From contig NZ_JAHLPM010000001.1 in the NCBI RefSeq assembly GCF_018917865.1, positions 186,001-250,000 of the forward strand: a stretch of 64,000 bases of DNA. The letters are read 5' to 3'. Positions 8,645-18,914 of the stretch are shown here, one piece after another; position 1 is the first letter of the stretch; every line of letters begins with the position of its first letter. Source of the DNA: Tissierella simiarum. GTDB taxonomy: Bacteria; Bacillota; Clostridia; Tissierellales; Tissierellaceae. The translations under genes and the position numbers were made by a program. The notes under the pieces are model-generated. The model was not told where the DNA came from and made no database searches. It saw only the letters and a program-made list of their open reading frames with translations.

Positions 8645-8698
8645 AAAAATGCACCTCCAAAAGTTAAATTTATTGTCTAACTTTTGAGGTGCATTTTT
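8645..8698 (-). terminator. Terminator of groESL
   Basis: A stem of about 20 bp (AAAAATGCACCT arm at 8645 pairing with AGGTGCATTTTT ending at 8698, extended by AAAGTTA/TAACTTT) with a T-run on the minus strand. A second small palindrome, CCTCCTCGGAGG at 8704-8715, lies between it and the groL stop. Confidence 0.8.
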
Positions 8699-8727
8699 GT
8701 TTTCCTCCTCGGAGGTTTTTATTAAAA

Positions 8728-10371
<1,644 letters not shown>

Positions 10372-10378
10372 TTATTAA

Positions 10379-10663
10379 TTATTCTTCAACAACAGCTAAA
10401 ATGTCGTTTAACTTAAGAATAGTGTATTCTACTCCATCAACTTTGATTTCTGTTCCAGCATATTTTGAGAATATTACTTTGTCATTTACTTTGATTTGAT
10501 CTTTTTTCTTTTCATCATTTGCAATTTCGTCGCCTACAGCAACAACTTCAGCCATTTGTGGTTGTTCCTTAGCAGTACTTGGAAGAACTATGCCACTCTT
10601 TGTTTTTTCTTCCACTTCAACTTTTTTAATAACAACTCTATCACCTAATGGTTTTAGATTCAT
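10379..10663 (-). CDS. groES: Co-chaperonin GroES (10 kDa)
   Basis: A 94-residue lid subunit of the GroEL chamber. It starts M-N-L-K-P-L-G-D-R-V-V-I and contains the mobile loop with K-S-G-I-V-L-P, followed by the beta-barrel core ending D-I-L-A-V-V-E-E. ATG 10663 follows AAGGAGGT at 9 nt. The frame runs further upstream through the operator and is not used. It is the first gene of the groESL operon, with a perfect CIRCE operator 50 nt upstream, so HrcA repression and heat-shock induction are expected. Confidence 0.98.
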   Translation of the reverse strand: MNLKPLGDRVVIKKVEVEEKTKSGIVLPSTAKEQPQMAEVVAVGDEIANDEKKKDQIKVNDKVIFSKYAGTEIKVDGVEYTILKLNDILAVVEE

Positions 10664-10712
10664 ATTAGTACTACCTCCTTGTATTAATATTAATTTTATT
10701 TTTTCCAATTTA

Positions 10713-10739
10713 TTAGCACTCATTGACGTTGAGTGCTAA
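10713..10739 (-). promoter_or_regulatory. CIRCE operator (HrcA binding site)
   Basis: Perfect CIRCE: TTAGCACTC, nine bases, GAGTGCTAA. It lies between the groESL promoter region and the groES ribosome binding site. HrcA repression of chaperonin genes through this element is well established in Firmicutes. The hrcA gene itself is not in the window. The 253 bases further upstream (10740-10992) hold no gene. Confidence 0.98.
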
Positions 10740-10962
10740 TATGTACAGTTTATATGTTACTTAATACAAAACGGGGAATCAAGTCTTAAATTTTATCGTT
10801 TTTATCCATATTTAATGATATTTTAGATTTAAATCTAATTTTCTTCTATTTTCATTTAATATCTTCCTAAATATCCATATATTTCTTTACTCGTTATTTC
10901 AATTGTAAATTATTATTTCTATCTAATATCTTTTGAATTCTAGTCCATAAAATAGAACAAAA

Positions 10963-10983
10963 GGGAACAAAAAAATTGTTCCC
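10963..10983 (-). terminator. Short hairpin after the bceAB-like operon
   Basis: An 8-bp stem GGGAACAA/TTGTTCCC just beyond the permease stop, followed on the minus strand by TTTTG. Modest strength. Confidence 0.55.
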
Positions 10984-10992
10984 AATATATCT

Positions 10993-12951
10993 TTAATTAT
11001 ATTCTATTTTTCTTATATAAATAGACCTTATTATAATGAAATATATTGTCTGAAATATTAAATATCCTATCATAACTACAAGTCCATTAGTAAACAGATT
11101 TCTCATTAATAAATTAGAAAGAGATTTTAATGCGAAAAATGAGTGTAGAGTACTTACTATAAAAGGTAAAAAGAATATGGTTCCTATTTGTTTAGTAATT
11201 ATCTTGTTTATATCTTTTTTAGTAGCTCCAATTTTTCTAAGAATATCATATTCTAATCTATCTTGCTTTATTTCATTAAATAATTTAAAGTATATTATAC
11301 TTCCTGAAGCTATAAAGAAAAGAAAGGCTATGAAAAATCCAATAAACAAGATCATCCCAAAACTTTTTCTAATTTCTTTGTAAGGAATTGCCTTTGAATA
11401 ATATTTATTATCATATTTTTCTCCTATTGTTTCTTTGATTTCCATAGATGCTTTATAAGAACTTTGCCATTTTTCTATATCTATTCCATTATATATAACT
11501 ATATCTTCTTCTTTTGTTTTATTTAATACTTCTTGAAAATCTTCATCATTTAAAATTAAGGCATCAAAATATCCCATATTAGGCAATGCCATTACAGCGC
11601 CATGTACCTCTTTACTGAGCTTATAACTTCTTACTTCACTTCCTACCCCCAAATCATATTCATCCCATTTAGCTCTTTTTATATTATCTTGTTCTTCCGT
11701 ACTTATATATGGATCTTCATAAGGATAGTTATATACAACTTCTCCTTTTTTTACTTCCACTAATTCTCTATCTGCAGATTTAGCTAGTTTATTATAATCT
11801 GAATTTGACATAGTGAAATACTTCTCTTTACGCTGTCCTTCTTGTTTTTCCGTTTTCTCATCATAAAGTATTACACCTTTTACTTTGTGATATTCTTTTA
11901 CTTTTACGTTATTTTTATCTAAAACTTCTTTTACATATTCCATACTATTATCATTTAAATTACTGCCGCTTTGAATTAAGGCTATTGCCTCAGGAGTATC
12001 TATCCCTTGTAGTCTAGGGACTTCTGTGAAAAAGGAATATATGGTTTCTGTAGCAGTAAAGGTAATTGCACCTAAAATAGCTGCTGCAAACAATACTTTA
12101 GCTGTGTCTTGTAGTTTAAATATCATTTGAGAATATGCTATTATATTAGTCTTTTTATAAATTATATTTTCATTTTTTAATATTTTATTTGCTATAGCTA
12201 TACTAAATTGAGTAAATATAAAATAAGTACCAGCTACAACTATTAATATTACTGGTATCATAGCTAATGGTACAGCTACACCTTCTACTATCCAAGCCGT
12301 TCCATATCCTATTACCATTAATATTACTCCTAATATAGATTTTGCTTTAGAGAACTTGGGCATTTCTTTAGGCATTTTACTACTCTTAAGCTGTTGTATT
12401 ATTTCTTTATTCTTTATTTGAAAAAGCATAAGGGAACTAACTACTTCAAATAGAGTAAAAAATACTAATACAGTAAGTCCCAGAGCCTTTAAAGATATAT
12501 TAAAAGGAAGACTAATATCCATAAAAGCTTCCATTGCCATAAGAAACAACTTTGAAAAAGCCATTCCTGCTAATATACCAGTTGCTATGGATAATAAAGA
12601 TATAACAGTACTTTCTATAAGTACATATTTTTTTATTTGTTTTCTACTCATACCATACAAAGAAAGAAGTCCAAACTCTTTTCCCCTAGATTTTAAAAAT
12701 ATAGAAGTGGAATAACCTACAAATAATACTGAAAATATTACTATTATTACTTGACAAGCTATCATGCCATTAGCGGCACCCATTAGTGCAACAGGATGAC
12801 CTCCAATAGACTTTACGTTTAATGCAGGATGAAATACAAAGTTAGCAAATATAAAGAATGCTGTTACTGCAAAGGAATTACTTAGATAATACATTACATA
12901 TCTATACAAATTCCCTTTAACGTTACTGACAGCCATATTAGATATTTTCAT
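10993..12951 (-). CDS. BceB-like ABC transporter permease
   Basis: A 652-residue FtsX-family permease. It starts with the family-typical M-K-I-S-N-M-A-V-S-N-V-K-G-N-L-Y-R-Y. About seven transmembrane segments fill residues 15-320, then an external domain of roughly 200 residues (about 325-520), then three C-terminal helices. This is the BceB/PsdB/YxdM layout of antimicrobial-peptide detoxification transporters, where the large external domain reads the peptide. ATG 12951 has GGAGGTGG upstream and overlaps the ATPase gene by 14 nt. It is encoded with its ATPase next to a BceRS-type pair. The natural inducer is unknown. Confidence 0.9.
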   Translation of the reverse strand: MKISNMAVSNVKGNLYRYVMYYLSNSFAVTAFFIFANFVFHPALNVKSIGGHPVALMGAANGMIACQVIIVIFSVLFVGYSTSIFLKSRGKEFGLLSLYGMSRKQIKKYVLIESTVISLLSIATGILAGMAFSKLFLMAMEAFMDISLPFNISLKALGLTVLVFFTLFEVVSSLMLFQIKNKEIIQQLKSSKMPKEMPKFSKAKSILGVILMVIGYGTAWIVEGVAVPLAMIPVILIVVAGTYFIFTQFSIAIANKILKNENIIYKKTNIIAYSQMIFKLQDTAKVLFAAAILGAITFTATETIYSFFTEVPRLQGIDTPEAIALIQSGSNLNDNSMEYVKEVLDKNNVKVKEYHKVKGVILYDEKTEKQEGQRKEKYFTMSNSDYNKLAKSADRELVEVKKGEVVYNYPYEDPYISTEEQDNIKRAKWDEYDLGVGSEVRSYKLSKEVHGAVMALPNMGYFDALILNDEDFQEVLNKTKEEDIVIYNGIDIEKWQSSYKASMEIKETIGEKYDNKYYSKAIPYKEIRKSFGMILFIGFFIAFLFFIASGSIIYFKLFNEIKQDRLEYDILRKIGATKKDINKIITKQIGTIFFLPFIVSTLHSFFALKSLSNLLMRNLFTNGLVVMIGYLIFQTIYFIIIRSIYIRKIEYN

Positions 12952-13705
12952 TATATCCACCTCCAAGAAGGGATAAGGCATCTAATATCTCCTTAAAAAA
13001 TATCTGTCTATTAGAATTTTTAACTATTTCCATAAAGAACTTTCCATCTTTTATCATTATTATTCTCTTGCAAAAGCTTGCTGCAAAAGCGTCATGAGTT
13101 ACCATTACTATAGTAGCTTTTCTTTCTTCATTTATCTTTTCCAAAGAACTCATTAAGTCGAAGGATGCTTTAGAATCCAAATTTCCTGTAGGCTCATCTG
13201 CCAATATAATAGCTGGATTACTTATAAGTGCCCTTGCACAAGCTGTTCTTTGCTGCTGTCCTCCTGATATTTCATAGGTTCTTTTATTTAATATACTTTT
13301 TATATCTAATACTGTTGCTATTTCATCCAACTTCTTTTCAATTTCCTTCCTTTTTGAATCTTCTAATACTAAAGGAAGAATTATATTTTCTTTTACAGAT
13401 AAAGTATCTAACAAATTGAAATCTTGAAATATAAAGCCTAAATTTGTTCTTCTAAATATAGCTAATTTATCCTCTTTTAAGCTGTGAGGGTTTTGCCCAT
13501 TTACCAAAACTTCACCAGAAGATGGAGAATCTATAGTGGCAAGAATATTTAAAAGTGTGGTCTTTCCACTTCCTGATGGACCCATAATTCCTACAAATTC
13601 TCCTTCTTTTATTGTCATATTAAAATCATCTAACGCTTTAACAGATACTCCTTTTCCCTTACTGCCATATATTTTAGATAGATTTTTAGTTTCTAATACA
13701 ATCAT
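12938..13705 (-). CDS. BceA-like ABC transporter ATP-binding protein
   Basis: A 255-residue ATPase with Walker A G-P-S-G-S-G-K-T-T (about 43-51), signature S-G-G-Q-Q-Q-R, Walker B I-I-L-A-D-E-P-T-G-N-L-D and the H-loop T-H-D. It is the energising subunit of a Bce-type detoxification exporter. Good AGGAGGT precedes ATG 13705, and it overlaps the permease start. Its own promoter should lie in 13706-13760, because a terminator separates it from the sensor kinase gene. In Bce systems this operon is induced by the adjacent two-component pair. Confidence 0.92.
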   Translation of the reverse strand: MIVLETKNLSKIYGSKGKGVSVKALDDFNMTIKEGEFVGIMGPSGSGKTTLLNILATIDSPSSGEVLVNGQNPHSLKEDKLAIFRRTNLGFIFQDFNLLDTLSVKENIILPLVLEDSKRKEIEKKLDEIATVLDIKSILNKRTYEISGGQQQRTACARALISNPAIILADEPTGNLDSKASFDLMSSLEKINEERKATIVMVTHDAFAASFCKRIIMIKDGKFFMEIVKNSNRQIFFKEILDALSLLGGGYNENI

Positions 13706-13763
13706 GTTCTACCTCCTATATTAAAAATTTCTTCAATTAAGTCTTTCATATAAATTATAAAAA

Positions 13764-13795
13764 AATAAAGGAAATCTTACTATTGATTTCCCTTT
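13764..13795 (-). terminator. Terminator between the bceS-like and bceA-like genes
   Basis: Stem AAAGGGAAATC/GATTTCCTTT with a minus-strand run of seven T. It separates the regulatory pair from the transporter operon. Confidence 0.75.
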
Positions 13796-13828
13796 CAAAT
13801 AAATATACTATCTTACAATATTGTCAGA

Positions 13829-14902
13829 TTAACTCTTTCCTAAATCATATATACTATTTCCATGATAAAAGATAACAGTTACCTTAGTTCCCTCTCCTTC
13901 AACAGATTCTATATAAAGACCGTGACCTAATCTCTCACATATGTCCTTTGAAAGATAAAGTCCCATGCCTGTAGACTCTAAATAAGTTCTACCATTTCTA
14001 CCTGTGAAGAAAGGGTTAAACACTCTATCTAAATCTTGTTTAGGAATACCAACGCCTTTATCCTCTATAGACAAAATAGTTCTATCCCTTTCTTTATATA
14101 TTAAAATACTTATATCCTTATCTTTGCTTTCTTTAACTTTTGAATATTTTATACCGTTAGATATTATCTGACTAACCACAAATTTTACCCATTTTTTATC
14201 GCTTTTTACTATTTGATCTTCCTTTGAAACTATTTTAGGATAGATAGAGTTCACTATAAAACTAGTTTTATTTTCATTGATTACATTCCTCACAACCTCT
14301 AGTAAACTTACTTCTTCTACCTTAAAATCCAGTTCAAAATCCTTCACTCTTAAAGTATATAAAGCCATTTCCAATCCATGAGATAACTTTTCTATTTCTT
14401 CTTCAATACTTTCATAGCTTCTTTTAGTATTCTCATCTATACTCTTATCCTTTTCATTTTCCAAAATAAGTTTTATAACCGATATAGGTGTTTTCATTTG
14501 ATGAACCCATCTATTATTAAAATCTGTATGAGTTTTAGAAGCTTTTATATACTTTTCCAAAGTATTTTTATAAGTTATATAATTATTAATCAGTAGTTCT
14601 TTAATAGCATCATATTCTTTATTTATATTGTCAGGCATATTAAATATATACTGTAACTCTTTGTTTTTATCTAATCCATAGTTAAGAATCCTATAAAACT
14701 TCCTCTTTTTCATATAATCTATAGTTATTAAAATGCACAATAATATAAAAGATAGCATAAAAGCATAAATGATATTAGATATATTAAGAGTTTCTTGTCT
14801 AATTATTAAGTCTAACATCATTATAGTAATAGTTAAAAAGGTACTAATAAAATAAATAATAATATATAATAATCTATCTCTTAAATAATCTTTAAATTTC
14901 AT
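13829..14902 (-). CDS. BceS-like intramembrane-sensing histidine kinase
   Basis: A 357-residue kinase. Two transmembrane helices close together near the N-terminus (about 10-30 and 35-55) with almost no external loop are the hallmark of Bce-type kinases, which sense through their transporter. The H-box is W-V-H-Q-M-K-T-P (phosphoacceptor His near residue 135), followed by an ATPase domain with D-K-G-V-G-I-P and G-M-G-L-Y-L-S-K. ATG 14902 has GGTGG upstream; the frame also opens from TTG 14920, inside the response-regulator gene. It partners the response regulator encoded just upstream. Confidence 0.9.
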   Translation of the reverse strand: MKFKDYLRDRLLYIIIYFISTFLTITIMMLDLIIRQETLNISNIIYAFMLSFILLCILITIDYMKKRKFYRILNYGLDKNKELQYIFNMPDNINKEYDAIKELLINNYITYKNTLEKYIKASKTHTDFNNRWVHQMKTPISVIKLILENEKDKSIDENTKRSYESIEEEIEKLSHGLEMALYTLRVKDFELDFKVEEVSLLEVVRNVINENKTSFIVNSIYPKIVSKEDQIVKSDKKWVKFVVSQIISNGIKYSKVKESKDKDISILIYKERDRTILSIEDKGVGIPKQDLDRVFNPFFTGRNGRTYLESTGMGLYLSKDICERLGHGLYIESVEGEGTKVTVIFYHGNSIYDLGKS

Positions 14903-14910
14903 TTTACCAC

Positions 14911-15603
14911 CTAGTCCCAAGTCTTTATCATAGAATAACCTTGACCTCTTTTTGTCTGAATAGCATCGTAGATTCCTATGTCTTCTAAACGCTTTCTAAC
15001 CCTAGCAATATTTACAGATAAAGTATTATCATCTACAAATTCTATATCATCCCAAAGTTCTTCTAGCAAAGTGTCTCTAGATACTATATCGTTTAAATTT
15101 GTCATGAGAATATATAGTAAAGAAAACTCTTTCTTGCTTAATTCAATTTTATTGTCTCTATATTCGACTGCATTTTGATTTTTATATAAATAAACACCTT
15201 CTATTTCATAGATTTCTTTAAAGTTGCTTTTTGCATATTCTCCATAGGTTCTTCTTAAAACTCCCTTTATCTTGGCCAATAAAAGATCAAAGGAGAAAGG
15301 CTTTATAATATAATCATCTCCCCCATTCTCTATAGCCATTACTTGATCCATATCAGAAAATCTAGCTGAAATAAATATAATAGGCACTTTAGATACAGTC
15401 CTTATTTCTCTGCACCAGAAAAACCCATCAAAATTAGGTAAATTAATATCTAGAAGAACCAAATGAGGATTTTCTTTAATAAATTCGGCTTTAATGTCTG
15501 TATAATCTTTGACAGTAATTACAGTATAATCATAGCGTTCTAACCTATCTTTCATAAGGTTTATTATTTTTTCATCATCTTCAATAACAAAAATTTTATA
15601 CAC
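14911..15603 (-). CDS. BceR-like response regulator (OmpR/PhoB family)
   Basis: A 230-residue regulator. The receiver domain has acidic residues E-D-D (8-10), phosphoacceptor Asp in L-L-D-I-N-L-P near 53, and K-P near 102. The C-terminal winged-helix domain ends R-G-Q-G-Y-S-M. Translation starts at GTG 15603 after GAGGTGAG. It is followed within 10 nt by the kinase. The expected target is the bceAB-like operon. A 12-bp palindrome (TAGGATATCCTA, 15645-15656) lies about 42 nt upstream of its start and could be an operator. Confidence 0.92.
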   Translation of the reverse strand: MYKIFVIEDDEKIINLMKDRLERYDYTVITVKDYTDIKAEFIKENPHLVLLDINLPNFDGFFWCREIRTVSKVPIIFISARFSDMDQVMAIENGGDDYIIKPFSFDLLLAKIKGVLRRTYGEYAKSNFKEIYEIEGVYLYKNQNAVEYRDNKIELSKKEFSLLYILMTNLNDIVSRDTLLEELWDDIEFVDDNTLSVNIARVRKRLEDIGIYDAIQTKRGQGYSMIKTWD

Positions 15604-15680
15604 TTTCTCACCTCTTAATAGCTAAGTTCCTATAGTTATATATTTAGGATATCCTATTTAAGAGAATTTTTCCATGTAAA

Positions 15681-15714
15681 AAAATAGAATCCTTAAAAGG
15701 ATTCCATTTTTTCA
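15681..15714. terminator. Bidirectional terminator (twin A)
   Basis: Stem GAATCCTT/AAGGATTC with a 2-nt loop, flanked by an A-run and TTTTTT. It terminates the DUF3160 operon on the minus strand. Its sequence is nearly the same as the hairpin at 18881-18914 on the other side of the same two-gene unit. Confidence 0.82.
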
Positions 15715-15728
15715 CTATTAGTTATTCA

Positions 15729-17912
15729 TTAATCCTCAGGATAAGGTATCTCTCCCTTTCCTCCTCTTACGAAAGAATTTGTCCATTTCGGCATATTCGG
15801 TTGTTTATCTTCCTTTATCATTTCTTGCCACTTTTCATCTGTTAATCTTATATCTGATATGAATTCATGATAACTAAATACAGCACCTCTTGTAAGATAT
15901 AATTTTCCTCCTATAGGCACTACTACGTATATTTCATATGCAGGACCAACTCCTGCCTCCATATAACCTCCATCACTATAAGAATTTGGTGCTATTGTAT
16001 GGAAATCTGCTATTACTGCCATATTTTTATCTGTTTCAGAAGTTATCTCAAACCAACGCAAATAATCTCCGGCAAAGGAAGCTGTTAAACTTTCTAGTAC
16101 ACCACCATAGATTTGGATATATTCATATTCTTCAATAGTTAATTCTTCATTCTTAAGCTCTTTTATTGAACAGTTTATTAAAAACTCTAGAAGTTTTTCA
16201 AGTTCTCCCATCTTCATATCTATTCCTTCTATAGTTAAACCCCTAATGGATAAATTTTTTCTTGAGAATTTAGTTAGCCACAATAATTTTTCATATACCT
16301 CTATATTTGGCTCCACATATCCTACTACTTCTTTAAATCCTTCACCACCCATTTCTGCACCAGATTGCTTTCCATAAAGAATAGTATCATGTTTGAGTTC
16401 TGACCAAGAGCCAAGGGCTGTATTTAAATCCTTCTCTACCCAAGCCTCATTAGTCATAAAAGATGGATAACCTTCTCCAAAAGGTTCTAGAAATCCCTTT
16501 AATGTCCAGAGCCACCCTTGATACATATTTCCCATCCATTGTTTATCTGATAGTTTCTCAAACTTATCTCTTAGCCTATTGAATTCTTTTGGATAACCTT
16601 CCCATCCTTGATTTTCTTCTTTAGATAATTGAATTTCTTTTGCTCTTTCAGAACCTAGAACCCCCATTACATCAAGTCCTGATGGTATTGGTCTTTCTAT
16701 TGGTTCTACTAACTCTTGAATTATTTCAGCATCAAGGACATACCTTTGTCCCATAAATCTAAACTGTTTACCTGCAGGAGTACTTACTGAAGTATATTTT
16801 GGCTTTATTCGCGGTTCTGGAAGTTTATCTGCTTCTTTATAAAATTCATCTAATTTTTTCTTATCACCTAGTTTATTTAAATCAGGATTTTTACCATATA
16901 TTTTAAATAATAATTCTCCATATTGGTAAATATTCAAATCATCAGAGTTCCCTACAAAGAAATTTGTTGGTTCATATATATTCTCCCATTTATTATAGCT
17001 TTCCTTATCTGAATATAAACTATAAGTTATCAAGAGAGCTTGTAAAGTTTGCTCTATATTTCTTTCCTCATATTCTTTAAAATATAGGGGAAATGGTGCC
17101 TGACCATACCACATCATAGCTCTGAAATATCTCTCAAAATCCTTAGAACGGGTATAATGCCCCCTTACAGTAAATTGACTATAATCTAAGTCATAGGGAA
17201 ATAGACTAGATTGTTGAAATCCAGAGTGAGCTTTTATCTTTTCTAATTCCTCTAATGCTATTTTTCTTGCCTCTTCTGGAACTTCCTTTGGAAGTTCTTT
17301 CTCTAGAGCAAGTTCAGCAGTAGCAAAATACGCAATATTCTTTAGCTGAATCTTCTTCATTTCTTTATCTTCTAATCCATTATAAATACTAATAGCATTT
17401 TTTAACATTTTATCTGTCATCTCTTCTACTAATCCTATTAATTTATCATTTTCTAATGTTCGTAATGTATAATCATAGAAAATATGATAGACCTGTAAAA
17501 TTGAATCTGTGGTAATAAAAGAAGGTATATCCTTGTACTCGTTATCTTCATAGATATAAAACAATTGCTCTTGTTTTGTAGGATTTGCTACAAAATTATT
17601 TTTCACTAAAAGTTCTAGTTGCTCCTTTGAAAATTCGCCAAATATTTTCAGATTTTCAATATTAGATAAATCAGATTTTACTTTATAGGATTCTACTTTT
17701 GTTTCAAATTCCCTTGGTTCATAGGGAACTTCTATATTTACTAGCCCTTGGTTTACTCCTATATTGGTTTCTTCTTTATTCTCATTAAAATCTGGTACAT
17801 TAGCGAAATCTTCTTTTTCTGATTTATTTACTTCCTTTCCAATACATCCAGTCAGAATAATAGTCAGAACTAACACTAAAGATATAACTGAATATAATGA
17901 TTTTCCTTTCAT
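15729..17912 (-). CDS. DUF3160 family lipoprotein
   Basis: A 727-residue secreted lipoprotein. It has a basic N-terminus, a hydrophobic core and a lipobox L-T-G-C with the lipid-attached Cys at 23. After an acidic linker, the body matches the DUF3160 pattern, including F-I-T-T-D-S-I-L-Q-V-Y-H and later a Y-M-E-A-G-V-G-P-A-Y-E-I region. The family's molecular function is not established; large surface lipoproteins of this kind occur in many clostridia and archaea. Its start is 2 nt from the stop of the upstream FG-GAP-repeat gene, so the two are surely cotranscribed. ATG 17912 follows an AAAGGGTGG site. Confidence 0.8.
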   Translation of the reverse strand: MKGKSLYSVISLVLVLTIILTGCIGKEVNKSEKEDFANVPDFNENKEETNIGVNQGLVNIEVPYEPREFETKVESYKVKSDLSNIENLKIFGEFSKEQLELLVKNNFVANPTKQEQLFYIYEDNEYKDIPSFITTDSILQVYHIFYDYTLRTLENDKLIGLVEEMTDKMLKNAISIYNGLEDKEMKKIQLKNIAYFATAELALEKELPKEVPEEARKIALEELEKIKAHSGFQQSSLFPYDLDYSQFTVRGHYTRSKDFERYFRAMMWYGQAPFPLYFKEYEERNIEQTLQALLITYSLYSDKESYNKWENIYEPTNFFVGNSDDLNIYQYGELLFKIYGKNPDLNKLGDKKKLDEFYKEADKLPEPRIKPKYTSVSTPAGKQFRFMGQRYVLDAEIIQELVEPIERPIPSGLDVMGVLGSERAKEIQLSKEENQGWEGYPKEFNRLRDKFEKLSDKQWMGNMYQGWLWTLKGFLEPFGEGYPSFMTNEAWVEKDLNTALGSWSELKHDTILYGKQSGAEMGGEGFKEVVGYVEPNIEVYEKLLWLTKFSRKNLSIRGLTIEGIDMKMGELEKLLEFLINCSIKELKNEELTIEEYEYIQIYGGVLESLTASFAGDYLRWFEITSETDKNMAVIADFHTIAPNSYSDGGYMEAGVGPAYEIYVVVPIGGKLYLTRGAVFSYHEFISDIRLTDEKWQEMIKEDKQPNMPKWTNSFVRGGKGEIPYPED

Positions 17913-17913
17913 A

Positions 17914-18672
17914 CTAATCCACCCTTTCTATTATTAAATTATCATCCTGTAATTTTATCAATCCTAAATATTTATCCTTTTCTTCTTTAACTTCAATATA
18001 TATCTTATCTTCTTCTATCATTAGTCCAGTAATATCCCTATAATCTCTAGTTTCTAAATATGCCTCAAATCCAAAGCCCTTCCACTTATATGTATTTATA
18101 ATTTTTCTATTATCTTCTAGTATTTCAATGGATACTATTTCGTCCATGCCATCTTTATCTATATCAGAAAAAATATAGTTAGTAAAAGGTCTAGATAATC
18201 TTGATCCTCTCCATTTTGGTTCTAATTTTCCATCCTCAAAGGAATATATAAAAGGTCTTTTAGTCATTACTTGATGAAGAGGAGATTTTTTATATACTCC
18301 TATAGATATTTCATCTTTTCCATCTCCATCTATATCTCCTATAGATATTTTCCAAGGTTTAAATTCTGAGAAGTCTCGTCTATATATTTCTTTCATTTCT
18401 TCTAATGAAAAAATAACTACTTCTTTACCAAATTTTCTCCATCTTGCTCCTGTCAGTACTACTAAATAATCTTTATTATCTCCTTTGATATTTCCTACGG
18501 CATATTCTTTAACTTTTTCTTTTGTTAAAAATGATAAATCTATATTTTTACCTAAATATAGTTGTATAGTCGAGATCTCATCCTCATTTCTCATATAATT
18601 TTGGAAAAACCAAAAATAGAAACCCATAAAAAATATTAGTATAATTCCTATTAGAATTTTAAAATATTTCAT
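17914..18672 (-). CDS. Membrane-anchored FG-GAP/VCBS-like repeat protein
   Basis: A 252-residue protein with one N-terminal transmembrane helix (about 6-24) and an external domain with two clear acidic repeats, G-D-I-D-G-D-G-K-D-E and S-D-I-D-K-D-G-M-D-E. These are the calcium-binding loop pattern of FG-GAP/integrin-like propeller blades. The function is unknown; such domains often bind ligands or partner proteins. ATG 18672 is chosen because of GGGGAGA 6 nt upstream; the frame opens 15 nt earlier. It is the first gene of the two-gene operon with the DUF3160 lipoprotein and may act with it at the cell surface. Confidence 0.65.
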   Translation of the reverse strand: MKYFKILIGIILIFFMGFYFWFFQNYMRNEDEISTIQLYLGKNIDLSFLTKEKVKEYAVGNIKGDNKDYLVVLTGARWRKFGKEVVIFSLEEMKEIYRRDFSEFKPWKISIGDIDGDGKDEISIGVYKKSPLHQVMTKRPFIYSFEDGKLEPKWRGSRLSRPFTNYIFSDIDKDGMDEIVSIEILEDNRKIINTYKWKGFGFEAYLETRDYRDITGLMIEEDKIYIEVKEEKDKYLGLIKLQDDNLIIERVD

Positions 18673-18880
18673 GGAATCTCTCCCCATCCTATCTACTTTT
18701 TATTTAATTTTAATATATCATTATTCTAACTGAAAATAGTTACATATTCTTTACAATATTTGCTCTCCATTAATTAATTTTTTTACTTTAATTATCAATT
18801 CTCTTATTTTCCTATACCTTTAATTCACATGAAAACTGTAATACTATTTTTTGCGACAAGAGAACCGCCCCTCTATCACA

Positions 18881-18914
18881 AAAAATGGAATCCTTAAATG
18901 GATTCCATTTTTTT
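18881..18914. terminator. Bidirectional terminator (twin B), ends the asr/nitrate operon
   Basis: A 13-bp perfect stem (AAAAATGGAATCC at 18881-18893; its complement at 18900-18912) with a 6-nt loop that contains the stop codon of the anion-channel gene. It closes the seven-gene minus-strand operon and also insulates the neighbouring DUF3160 unit. Confidence 0.85.

Larger units (their letters stand above)
7246..8727. other. 1.5-kb gene-poor, decayed region
   Basis: No intact gene of normal size is visible. The stretch is very A/T-rich with scattered protein-like fragments: one on the plus strand ending at 7708 (listed separately), one of about 29 codons on the minus strand around 8000-8090 (L-E-G-I-L-G-I-T-L-G-S-K), and a 26-codon plus-strand frame starting GTG near 8249. 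Two strong hairpins close it on the right. It looks like eroded accessory DNA. Confidence 0.5.

Noticed and set aside
13536-13724. 62-codon plus-strand frame opposite the BceA-like gene
   Set aside because: Antisense shadow of the Walker A region.
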